From: Asterella californica
Lineage: Eukaryota; Streptophyta; Marchantiopsida; Marchantiales; Aytoniaceae
Reading direction: 5' to 3'
Assembly (NCBI GenBank): GCA_036924285.1
Contig: JAYKYS010000002.1
Span: 34,828,501-34,892,500 of the forward strand
DNA length: 64,000 nt
In this document: positions 33,690 to 44,413 of the stretch, piece by piece
How the letters are laid out: every line of letters begins with the position of its first letter
Position numbering within the stretch: the stretch's first letter is position 1
Notes under the pieces: generated by a model
Database searches by the model: none
What the model was told of the DNA's origin: nothing
Seen by the model: only the letters and a program-made list of their open reading frames with translations
Program-made: the position numbers and the translations under genes

Positions 33690-34770
33690 CATGTCACATT
33701 GTCGTGGTGAGAGTTTTCTTGAGAAAGACGGAACCTTCTGGCTGTGATATGATCGTGAAGACTATAATACGGTTACTTAGGGAAGCGCTGGGCTTCTGGA
33801 TGTGGTTGTTTACTCAAGGGATAGAGTTCAGGTTGTAACGTGAGACTATAAACACTCACATAGGTCTGTTTGGTCCTCTAGTATGTTCAAGAAACGAAAA
33901 TCAGATCGAACTAGCAATAATAAGGTCACACTGTGAACTTTAACACTCAAGAATAGGAAACATATGATGGTTTAGACTTCAAAACTTCTCTTACATGTAA
34001 TTGAAGTCCTACTGAGCACACATACTAACTTTCAGCCCGAGATCAAATCTGAGCACCGAGATATGAACACAAACGTTCTGAGTAAAAAAATTACGACAAT
34101 TTCTGATACCCAGATAGCTATTTTGACTTAGAACAGAGAATTGGCTCGGTAACTTCTTACAGGATTTGGAGTCTACAGCGTGAAATTTGACCTCCTTATT
34201 GTACACAGTTCTCCAGATCTCGAACTCTGAAGTTGCTGCTCTAGATTGAGAGCTTTTCAGACCTCCTTTGCTTCAGCGGTCGTCATGAATTACTCATACA
34301 CTCAAATGACATGAAAATTTCTGGACAGCCCTGCTGACAGTTAACGCGACCACGAAGGTTTGAAACGATTTTCTCAAATCTGCTGCAATTGACACCGAAA
34401 ATCCCAAAATCATCAATTGTGATGCAATTCCAACCCAATCCGAACTTCAATTTGACATAATCTCTTTATTGCTCCAAATCGATCAAATATTTCACTGACA
34501 GCGATTGGCACGATGAGCCTTATCTTCCTGTGTCCTCGGATTTCAAAATGTCCTCACCAAATGCCCGAACTCCTCTTAAGATCCCTACTTCTAAGTTTAA
34601 AGTAACACAAAGGAAAAAAATGGACCAATGAGAGTTCAAAGCTTCACTTCTCTGTCCTTTTGTGTCCCAAATCACGTGGCGACTCAATTTCACATATAGG
34701 CTATCACGTCAAGCCTCTAAAGTGCCAGCATAAATCTTAAACTACATGCGAAGACATCTAAAATGCCACG
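33690..34770 (+). repeat. 1.2-kb TIR repeat family, copy A (truncated at its right end)
   Basis: It starts near CACATTGTCGTGGTGAGAG and runs parallel to copy B (34771 onward) and to the minus-strand copy at 4406-3154, with many substitutions. It stops around AAATGCCACGTTGTCGG, short of the 3' part seen in the other copies. Confidence 0.75.
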
Positions 34771-36305
34771 TTGTCGGAGTGTGATCCGTCTACCTAGGAA
34801 AGCGCCGGGCTTCTGGCTGTGGTTGTTCACTCAAGAGGTTGGCTTTCAGGTTACAAAAAGGGCTATAAACACTCACACAGATGTGAAAGATCTAGTAATA
34901 TACCCAGAAGGCGAAATTCAGGTCTAGCTGGCAGTAATAGGATCCGGCGGTGAACTTTGACACTCACGGAGAGGAAAACTATGAAGATTTAGACTTCTAA
35001 ACTTCCCCTACATGCAAATGAGATACTACTGAACTCACAGACGAAGTTTCAGCCTGAGATCAAATTCTGACACGGAGATATGAACGGAAAAGTTTTGAGC
35101 AAGAAAACTACGGCAATTTCTGGTACCTAGATGGCTATTTCGACCTATAACAGGAGTTTGGCTCGATCAATTTCGAAGTTTCTTACAGGATTTGCAGTTC
35201 ACAGCTTGCTGAACACTCCTGTGAAGTTGGGACTCCTGAATGTACATAGAACTCCAGATCTCCTCCTCTGAAGTCGCTGCTCTAGATTAAGAGCTTTTCA
35301 GACCCCTCCAGCTTCAGCGGCCGCCCTGAATTACTCAGTCACTCAATCGATGCGAAACTTTTTAGGAAATCGTAGCCCTGCTGGCAGAGAACACAACCTC
35401 GAAGTTTTGAAGCAATTTCCTCAAATCTGCTGCAAGTGACACTGAAAACCCTTAATCCAACAAAAGTGATTCAATTCTGACACAATTCGAACTTCAATTG
35501 ATCATAACTTCGTCTTTATTGACTCAAATCGATCGAAAATTTCACTGGAAGTGCTTGGCATGACGAACCCTCTCTCCTTGTGCTCTTAGATTTCGAAGAT
35601 CCCCCACCAAATGCTCGAACTCCTCTCTAGAGCTCTGTTTCTAAATTTAGAGTTTAACAAAAGACAAAAATAGACCAATGGGAGTTCATAGCTCCACTTG
35701 GTTGTCTTTTAGTACCATAAACCACGTGGCAACTTAGTTTTACTCATAGGCTACCACGTCAAGCCCCCTAGAGTGCCAGCGTAAAACTTAAATTACTTAA
35801 AATGACAAGCAGCTCCGAAAAATAACTTAAATCAGCTAGAAAGCGCGCATGGACGACACGCAAATACAACCCATGAGCTTAAGCCCTATCAACATGGTAA
35901 TCAACCTACTAAGACTCAAAATAGTGTTAACACCGTATGCAAAGGTGTCAAACATATACATAAACGACTAGAAGTAATATAAACTAACTTCTAGAACTAC
36001 TAAACTCAAGCGTCGGAGTAGAAATATAACATGTAGCCGCCAAGTAGCGCGAGAACGAAACCATGAAAGATAACTTAAACAAGCTAGAAAGCATGCATGG
36101 ACGACATGTAAGTACAACCCATGAGCTAAAACTCTATCAACATGGTAAACAATCTACTAGGACTCAAAATATATAACATCCTCCAGAATCGACTTCTCTG
36201 AGATCTTAACTTCACTCGGAGAGATTAACTTCTAACAGAGAGATGAATTATTTACTATGTGAAATGATTCACATCACGACAACGTTGTGAATTACGCAGC
36301 TGATC
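34771..36305 (+). repeat. 1.2-kb TIR repeat family, copy B (extended, with an internal duplication)
   Basis: It begins near GTCTACCTAGGAAAGCGCC and ends near CATCACGACAACGTTGTG, whose reverse complement resembles the start of copy A and the TIR of copy 1. A segment of about 105 bp at 35823-35927 (AACTTAAATCAGCTAGAAAG, continuing to GGACTCAAAAT-like sequence) is repeated at 36069-36172, which makes this copy longer than the others. Confidence 0.75.
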
Positions 36306-36391
36306 AAGCTTATCCTTGGAAATTTTGTTACGAAGCTTGTTCCTTCTGATTTTTCAATGACCGACGGTGTTTGTGCAATTGAAAAAAAGGC

Positions 36392-36935
36392 GTGTTTTAT
36401 CATCCGGATGCACAGAGTCAAATCGTGTATCAATTCAAGTTGTATATTTGTGATGGATTGATGAGAGGATTACCACTAGAAGTAACAATTTTCGATGAGG
36501 CTCGTAATTTCCTGATCATATCAACTGGCGAGTTGCACGACCTACTGGAGATAAGTCAGGAGGCTGAAATATCAAGACGAGTGTTGTGTTTTCATCAAGT
36601 AATAGTGTCGATTCGCACAGCAAGTGATAAATTGATCATTTTAGAAGATGAGCAAGCAAGAATCTGTACTCCGTTCTCTAGGTATTTCGCATTATTGGCA
36701 GCAGGACTCTGTAACCCGTTTCATTGGCCAAGCAGTATACAACACGAGCTTGAAAGGAGTGAGTAGAGATGGAGCAAGGAGTAGTCAGGAAGGGAATAGT
36801 CAGAGTCCGGTTCAGCAGGCAATATCGGTAGACGAGTTTGAGAATATGCGACGGACTTTACATGAAGTGAAGTTGTCATACGAGGAACTTAAGAACATGA
36901 AGCGGACATTGGCTGAGGTGTACTCCAAGCCGTGA
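36392..36935 (+). pseudogene. Unrecognised ORFs in two overlapping frames (MULE interior)
   Basis: One frame is open at 36392-36766 and a second at 36648-36935. The second ends in helical sequence (FENMRRTLHEVKLSYEELKN). A single frameshift near 36650-36760 would join them into one protein of about 175 residues, which suggests a decayed gene. No domain is recognised. It may be the continuation of the ORF at 33096-33509, split by the nested repeats. Confidence 0.35.
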
Positions 36936-39810
36936 GCTATAAATGAGAGAGAAGCTCTTAGTAGAGTAGGGCGGTCTGTGCAAATTTATTTCTTGGACAG
37001 TTTTCAAATTGTGCTCAAAGTGTAACGCTGAGTATGTGTCAGTTGTGAATTTGTGGAATAAACAGTCGATGGTTCATAGTGAATATCTTGGAGGTGTTAT
37101 CTATGTTTGTATGGCTGTTTGAGATACTCTTTCCATGTGAGGTTCGTAGCGGAATTCATCTGATCCGAAGTGCAGAAATATCATGAAGAGTCGATTGCAC
37201 CTCATTCAGTATGTTCATTGAATCTCCAGCATGTAGATTCAATGAACATGATCGATTGCAGGAGAGGTGGAAGTTTTGCTGCCGTGACTGGATGTATGCT
37301 CCTGTATGATATACGGTGAACAGAAGAGAAAGGTACTTGTTGTTCATATCGGCAGTTATCTTGCATCCTCCTCGAGCACCAACAACGTCACAATGGCTAG
37401 CTGACAAACAGACAATGCAAGCTGACTTGGAAATCCTGACTAAATGGCTGGTCTGACTTGTATTTCGCCGGCCAACCTCGAGAATTTTTGGCGAGCTCCG
37501 TGTGTGTTAGCTACACTTGAAGTAGCAAAAAGAATAATGGAGTCCTTGTGTGCTCTCAAGCTGATCTTATCGTATCACGGATCTCTGTTTGGCAATCCTA
37601 TGCATTTCTGCAACTCTCTGTTCTTCTTGCAGTTGCTTAGTACTTGTTGGTTGCAGCTTCAAGATTATGTGACTGGCACCTTGTAGAACTTCGACTCTGA
37701 CTGAACCCATCGATATATTATTAACGGTTCTGTGCCCGCAAGTGTTTTGCTACCGTGTCATCCTACTCCAGCTTTGTTCGCGAGTCTTGCTCAGTGAACT
37801 AGACATATCTCGTTAAGTGAGCAATTGTTCAGCTATATTCGTCTCCATGGTTTTACTAGATGGAGAATAGTGAGATGGAACATCATTCCGCTCCTTCAGT
37901 TCCACCATGTCCATCTTGTAAACTACAGACATGTGCAATTCTTGATGATAACCTAGTTCCAGGTAGTCGTGGATGTGAACGGAATCAACTGCAGACCTTA
38001 ACACCTCTTATCTATGAGAGATGTCAGTGTACGAGGGACAGTCATGAACCTGCAAGTGAATTCATGTCATACATTGACGCTCTCATTTATATCGCAGAAG
38101 TAGCAAGGTACTAACCACATAACTCTTCCGACCTTTGCAAATTAGCTTACCGGCAGTATTTTCTGCGGGACAGCTTAGAACTCGGGATATATGAAACTTT
38201 GTCAGAACTTGATATACATGAAAATGCTTTGAACTTCCGGAAGTAGGCTCAACTGGAATGTGGATAAAAATCATAGTGAAAGCAGTTCGATTGGTTTAGT
38301 CGTATGAACTTGATACGACCGTAGAGGTAATTCAATTCACTCAATGACTGTGAGCAATGAGAATCCACCATTGATTCAGTACATGAACAGAGGAATTAGG
38401 AGGCTTGGGGCTGGAAGTGAAGTCCCAGAGCTTGATGATATACCACACCTCCTTACTTGAAAAGCAAAGGAAGTAGGACGATCACAACTCCACAAGTTAT
38501 CAAGTACAACTTTACTCATAATTTCCGGAAGGAACACTCTTGAAATACAAACGTAGCAGTCCTCGTAGAACTTTTTATAGCAACCGTGTATTCAGCAAAG
38601 GAGTGATAAAATTTGTTACTATGTAGCTCCATACCTCAACCCGAGAAAACGTTGAAAGAACAAGAAGTTCGTTTACAGTCAAATATATGCGACACAAAAC
38701 TCCAGTTGTGGTATGGTATCATCCTTAGTGAGATGTAAGGTTTCTAGTACTAGTCTAGTCGTCACTCGAAGACTGCACGGCCCTTCTCGTCGCACACATA
38801 TCACTCGATAGGTGCTAAGCGCATACACATTCTCAAGTTTTCGTGAAAGAATAAAACAATGTATTCTGAACTGCAACTAGATAAAGTTCTAGAGCGCATG
38901 TGTTTATCTTTGAAAGTACTGAAGTAACGGAAGGTGGATCTAAAAGAGTTCATTTTTTGTTGCACTTAGACTTAAGTGCAACCATGTAAGTGCAACACAA
39001 CAATTTCTGAACTCCTTGACTGTTTCCATGGGTTACTTCATGCCAAAACTTTACCCTAGGGATACATATTCTTCTATTTTCTTGCACACAATTATGACTT
39101 CTTACACGAACTACTTTCACGCTTGCACTATAGTAAAGCCACATAACCCACCACAGAACTTGTCCAGAATCATAGCGGTCGTCAACGACAGCACATGCTC
39201 CCGGTATACTTCAATTTTGATTACCCAATTTGTAGACATGCACTTGTTACAACGACGAGAAAGGTAGTCACGTGGCTTATAATATCGTGAGGACAGCATA
39301 AGCAGAAGACGAGCAGTTCGTACAGATGCCACAGTCACTGCAGCTGATTCTGGAGAAGTTTGAAGACAAAAGGCTCAACCTACTGACTTCCAGTAAACAC
39401 TTACATACAGAACATGCACACAGCTGTAAGTTTACCAACAGCTATCTATAGTATACGGCTCTTTGGCACGGATAATTCAGCTCTCACCACTGAACTTGAA
39501 AAGATGATACGATACTTCCGGTAGACTTTCTTAAATAAACGAAACTCAGTAAAGACGTGCAGAACATACATTTAGGAAGCGCTCCTACTAGGCGAGTAGT
39601 CAACCGAGACAAGTATACCGGTTAACCTCCAAGTGTAGATACAACTGATACCATGCAATATTTTCGCTAAAGAGTGGTTTTAAAGGGAACTTATTTCTTA
39701 TAAAATGTTTAATCTTGTCCGTTTATCTCTTCAAGGGGCATCGGACTGTCCTAAGTAACCACAGCGTACCCAGACCAGTTTTACGCAACAACAACTTTGT
39801 TGCACTTCCA
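36936..39810. other. MULE interior without a recognised gene
   Basis: Short plus-strand ORFs (37444-37686, 37860-38114) show no known motif; the second has CPSC and CQC cysteine pairs but no family match. A perfect 15-bp hairpin lies at 37211-37225/37235-37249. Confidence 0.4.
37211..37249. repeat. Perfect 15-bp hairpin
   Basis: ATGTTCATTGAATCT and its reverse complement are separated by the nine-base loop CCAGCATGT. Confidence 0.85.
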
Positions 39811-39811
39811 A

Positions 39812-39903
39812 CCGAGAGCAGGAGGGTTTGAACACCAGATCTTTCGCTTAGAGGTCTGAGACTCAACCATCTCAGCTACCGATCTTCTGTAGCTGAGATG
39901 GTT
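39812..39903 (-). repeat. tRNA-derived repeat (SINE-like head) with adjacent inverted repeat
   Basis: On the minus strand an A-box-like GGTAGCTGAGATGG (39880-39867) is followed about 31 bases later by a B-box-like GGTGTTCAAACCC (39836-39824), the spacing of an internal Pol III promoter. No complete tRNA cloverleaf or true anticodon arm is evident. The A-box part is mirrored at 39889-39903, making a 15-bp inverted repeat. Confidence 0.5.
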
Positions 39904-41141
39904 TAAGAACTTAGAAACTTACCTGCTACAGCTGTCTTCGGACAAGGGGCCACAAAGTCTTCCGTGCTGGAGAATGGGATGGAGTAGTCCCATCATTGCC
40001 AAAACCTGCATAGATTGACATGACCTTAATACTAAGGAAGCCTTGCGTGATGATCCGTAAGAGATTGATGGATAAACTTAACCAAACCTGAGCTACTTTT
40101 TGTCGATGTTCATTCTGAACTCCAGTCCAATTCCATATAGCGCTCAGAATTTGCCGATGACTGAAAATGGAGCGAGGTTTTCTATGAGACAAAGAAAAAG
40201 AGATATTCGCAATCAACATAAATTGGTTTAGCACCATCGAGTTGACACGGTAGATAATTATTTATCCATCTTGTTAACTGAGCCTGATGAGAATGGGCGC
40301 TTCTACACGGACTTGTACCCACCCTAATACACGGAGGAGCTGCCACCGCTTCTGCAACATTAACTATGGCAATCAGGAAGATCACGGAGTATACAGAAGG
40401 TTGTTGTACTTTGCTCATATCCTCCTCATTCTTCTCATACTCGTGATTGGTAGAACTCACATAAGCAAATAGTGGTTGTGTCCTCGTGATTCAAATGTTT
40501 GTCTTCAGTACCCATATACTTTTTGTCCACATCTACATCCAGGTCTTTGTGACTAGAACTACGGTTTACCTTTACACGTAGTGTGCAGATTTGTGCACCA
40601 CACTGCAACCTTCAGTTAGACAAAGCACAACTCACGTGAACATGTGAACTCTACTCAATGGTCATGATTATGCTGATTACAGAATATCTTTATATAATAT
40701 ATTGTGGTGGAATATAGTCAAAGTTGGCAGGATTACCCCGGAGTTCAAGTTTACTACCACGAAATACCTTCAGTGAGATGAAGAGAGAAAGATCACTACC
40801 GAAGAACTCATGTTTTTACTCGGTTGCACAGAGCATGAAGTTCTGCTTATGCTGTACCGGTGGATCATTTGCAGCGCCACATATAGCTCCATGTTCGCTA
40901 CGATCCATGACCTGCTGAGACGAGAAACACCAAAACGAACATAAAGACGAGACATCATGTGAAAACGACGGCGGAATCCGAAAGACAGAATGAATATCAC
41001 CTTCTCTTAAGCACAAACGGATAAACTATTCCTTCTTACATCACCCCAGTAGCCAAGTGTTCTTATGAATGACCGATGCAAGAAACAATGCAGACTAACC
41101 TCATAAGAACGATACATGATAGATAATTGCCGACGTCTGAT
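39904..41141. other. MULE interior without a recognised gene
   Basis: Several ORFs of 60-100 codons lie on both strands (for example 39926-40237 and 40182-40460 minus), none with a motif. They may include 3' exons or UTR of the transposase transcript. Confidence 0.35.
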
Positions 41142-43150
41142 TTACTCTGAGAAGTCAGTCTCGCTCATGAAACCTTCATCCGAATTAGAGAAAAAGAACT
41201 CAGTGGAGCCGAACATGTCATCAAGACAACGAGACTGAGTGGTATGTTCGGCCCCACATGAAGGATAACAAGACAGACAGCCTTCCGGGTCAAACTCACT
41301 GTCATCAAAACTAGAGATCTCTTGCAAGCTTGGACCAAGATCGATGCTCGGCTCCTGTGGTAGAGGATTCTCTGCTAGATGTGTCTCGGCTTCAGCAGTC
41401 ACCTCTGCTGTAACACTTGTACAATTTTCTGCTCTGAGTGAGGGACACTGTCGTCTATTGTGTCCAACTTCTCTACATATAGAACACGTCAAAGCATACG
41501 TACGTGTTGAATGCTGCCGAACAGTATTATCTCCTGCTCGGCGATTGCATCGAGGTGGCTGACCTTGTGAGAGAACAATGGAGTTCTCTTCTTGTGGCAT
41601 TGGGTCTAATTGGTTATTCAATCTTGAAGCTGAAAACTTGAGAATGACTCCCTCGTTCACCACAGAAGGAACTGAAGGAACTTACGCTTGTGAATCACCC
41701 CTATGACTGGATGACTGAATTCTTACAACTCTATGTCTTCTCCGTTTGACAGCTATCGGTGGAGCTTGACAACCATACACAGGTTCGAGATCTTGGACAG
41801 TAAAAGCCGGCAATGCATGCTGCTCATATATCCCATGTAAGGATCATGTGTATCATATCGAGTCGATATTGTTGCTGGAGTCTATCTCCGTCTTCCGGTC
41901 TCAGCATATAGCATGCATGCAAGGCCATAACATGTCCTGATACCCAAAGCATGAGCATTCTCCTCGACTGCTTTCTTGGTGACGTTTTACAACATAATTA
42001 CGACCGTCTACGGCTCTAATGCTGGCCTGTGAAGTTGACGATATCGAACATAGAAGCTGTTCGGAAGCTAACTCATTATCTTGCTGTCTCTCTCTCGCGT
42101 AAGACGTTAGAAGTCCTCTGTGTTGCTCCAAGGCAGATCTACGAGTAGAAAACTGATGCATAATGTAAAACCACATATACAACAGAATGCGAAACGGTGC
42201 GTGTAAACGAATGGACCTCAGTACATTGTTCACGGATTCAACGAGGTTTGATGTGACTTTCTCATATCTAGGGAGAGGAACCCATGCTCTACTATAACGC
42301 TCGGGTTGAATTGTCTTCAAGTAGGTTGCCAAAGCTACTCCTTTCTCTCTGAATTCTTCGATACCATACATTATCTGCTCAAACCTGACACAATAAATAA
42401 TCGACATGTGAACTTAGCAACTTCCTACTGCGCAAAAAAACACAGAATGAACTTCAATGAATCCGATACCATCCAATGAATCTATCGATATTAATCAGAC
42501 ACTTAATTTGTATGAGACTTATTGCTCGATACTCTTAGCATATAAAAGCGCTAGGAAAGGTTTCTCTGCATCACGGCCAAATCGAGTGCGGAGGTTCATC
42601 CGTATATGTTGACCGCAATGTCTATGTACAATATCAGGCAAAACTTCCGTGACTGCAGACTCTAACCCTTTCTATCTATCGGAAATTAACACAGTGTTTG
42701 GAGAAAGTATGTCATAAATCAATTCCTTCAACAATCGTAAAAACCAAGTCCACGTATGGGTGGACTTCTCTGGAGCCACAGCATATGTTAAGATTATTGC
42801 TTCATTGTTGCCATCCAAAGCAGACACCATCAAAAATTTGACACGGGAATTTTCTATTTTTTGAATGACACGCATCTATAGCTATCAATTTCTGAGTAAA
42901 TTGCAGTATCCTCCGTGTAGCTCTTGGACAAACAAAAGCATGGCGGAACATGTTTGGACTACTTTCCCAATTATCCCAGTCGACAATTGTTTCTTCATTG
43001 ATGCTCTATATACGTCTACATAGACCAAGAATGAAGTTAAATGATATTTTCTGATTCTCGTGCAAAGAATCACGTCCGATTTCACGCATCCGTCACATTT
43101 ACACATAAGCGGACTTCTTGTGAAATGATTGACGGAATTCCTCGACAAGA
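41142..43150 (-). pseudogene. MuDR-type transposase, decayed, probably with an intron
   Basis: Read on the minus strand, fragments line up with a plant MuDR transposase. They are an N-terminal part at 43148-42885, then ALDGNNEAIILTYAV with WTWFLRLLKEL and VLISDR (42875-42672), where the next codon is TAG in place of the usual Gln before KGL. HRHCGQHIRMNLRTRFG and ALLYAKS follow at about 42640-42540. After a ~120-base gap with a CAG acceptor at about 42390 comes the 3' part: FEQIMYGIEEF, LVESVNNVLRSIRLHAP, and a SWIM zinc motif CSCFGYQDMLWPCMHAIC (near 41955-41905). The last ORF (41663-41142) has a CCHC knuckle CSICREVGHNRRQC and an acidic tail. The internal stop and frameshifts prevent a full protein. 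It is the autonomous-type gene of the 12-kb MULE. Confidence 0.8.
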
Positions 43151-44305
43151 TCCCTAACCGGTGTGTTCTGGTTCACGACCACACGATTTTCAAGGACTGA
43201 ACTAAGCCACCGAGAATTCTTGGTAGGTCCACGTCAAGAATGTACGCTTGCTGGACATGAATGAGTAATGTCACATACCGTGATTTTAATTCTTCTAGTC
43301 AGCTTATTCTTCTGTGCTCTCATCTTAAAAGGGCACGATAAACTCACATCACCTGAACTAGACATAAGTCCTCCAGCACGATACAGCCTCCGTCCTCCGC
43401 TCAAGTACCGTAGCTGCTCCTCGCAAGCACCATTCCTTGGTACTCTTCATGTCTGCGCACCTCTAGGTTGTCCATCAAGCTCCACGTTCAAATCGATCGG
43501 TCCTCCCACAAGTCGATCGAGTGCTGAGACCACTCGTCGTCTCGTCCTTCGTTATGAACTTGTGGAACGATCGATCAAGTTCACTGTTGGGATGAACAAG
43601 AGGATCATAATTCTCCTCCCTCCTCCCTCCATAGACTCCATTTGACTGAGACAATCTTCAATGTCGAATGAGAGCGTCATAACTGCACACATGCACTTTA
43701 CAATCTTCTTTCGACTTCATCTTGTGGCAGACTTGACCTAACACCACGCGCAGACATGATAGTGCATACTCAAACTCGTCAAAGTTAACGGACGAAGAAT
43801 CCAATTTGATTTTATTAGCAGCTATGCGAATCTCTTCTCATGATCTTTCTCTCACATCGATCAGCGGTCGCACTTCTTCTGTCCGAAACTCTACTCTTCA
43901 GCGCTGGAATATATTCTCGTCGTGCTCCCTCTCCACTCTAAGCTCGAAAGGAAATGTGAAAGATATATCCTCGGTTAGAAAGTTCAGTTCATCATTGTTT
44001 CATTCCTCTGTCACTGTCTCCATCGAATGCTGAATCCTTCTACACGCACGTCAATAGCAGTCGAGAGTGTCCACTACCACGTTGCGGACAACCAGCAACA
44101 TGCACACTGATTCAAAAATATCACAATTCTGCTGGAGAGCATCGATGAATGAGTAGTCATGACCAGAGCAGGGCGTCATTCTACTACTCCGCATTTTCAA
44201 GTCTACCACGTCAGATTACTGACCATGTTGAACATACACTGCAATCCACGTTGACATACACATCTATCCACGTCAAAGAAACTGCCACGATGTCGATCGA
44301 ACACT
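43151..44305. other. MULE right arm, upstream of the transposase
   Basis: ORFs on the plus strand (43268-43645, 43806-44033) have no motif. The minus strand at 43640-43500 reads helical sequence and could be a decayed 5' exon of the transposase, but I could not confirm it. Confidence 0.35.
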
Positions 44306-44404
44306 TCTTACTACCATTCATGAGCCTGATAAAGTAAACACTTACGCGAGAGGGCCCGATCAAGTAACGACATTGGCGCATGGGCCCGACCAAGTAAATG
44401 ACTG
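44306..44404. repeat. Right TIR of the MULE
   Basis: Inverted match to 32394-32492. It ends in CAAGTAAATGACTG and is followed by the target duplication GCGAATCTG at 44405-44413. Confidence 0.85.
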
Positions 44405-44413
44405 GCGAATCTG
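44405..44413. repeat. Right 9-bp target-site duplication of the MULE
   Basis: GCGAATCTG; differs from the left copy at 32385-32393 at one base. Confidence 0.8.

Larger units (their letters stand above)
32394..44404 (-). mobile_element. 12.0-kb Mutator-like element (MULE) with long TIRs
   Basis: Terminal inverted repeats start CAGTTATTTACTTGGTCGG at 32394 and, reversed, CAGTCATTTACTTGGTCGG at 44404. They stay alike for about 100 bp and include TTACTTGATCGGGCCC. A 9-bp target duplication flanks them. Inside, on the minus strand, is a decayed MuDR-type transposase (41.1-43.2 kb). On the plus strand are unrecognised ORFs at 33096-33509 and 36392-36935. Two tandem copies of a 1.2-kb TIR repeat (33.7-36.3 kb) are nested between those ORFs, and a tRNA-derived repeat sits at 39.8 kb. 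The transposase is broken, so the element cannot move by itself, but the TIRs might still be recognised in trans. Confidence 0.88.
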
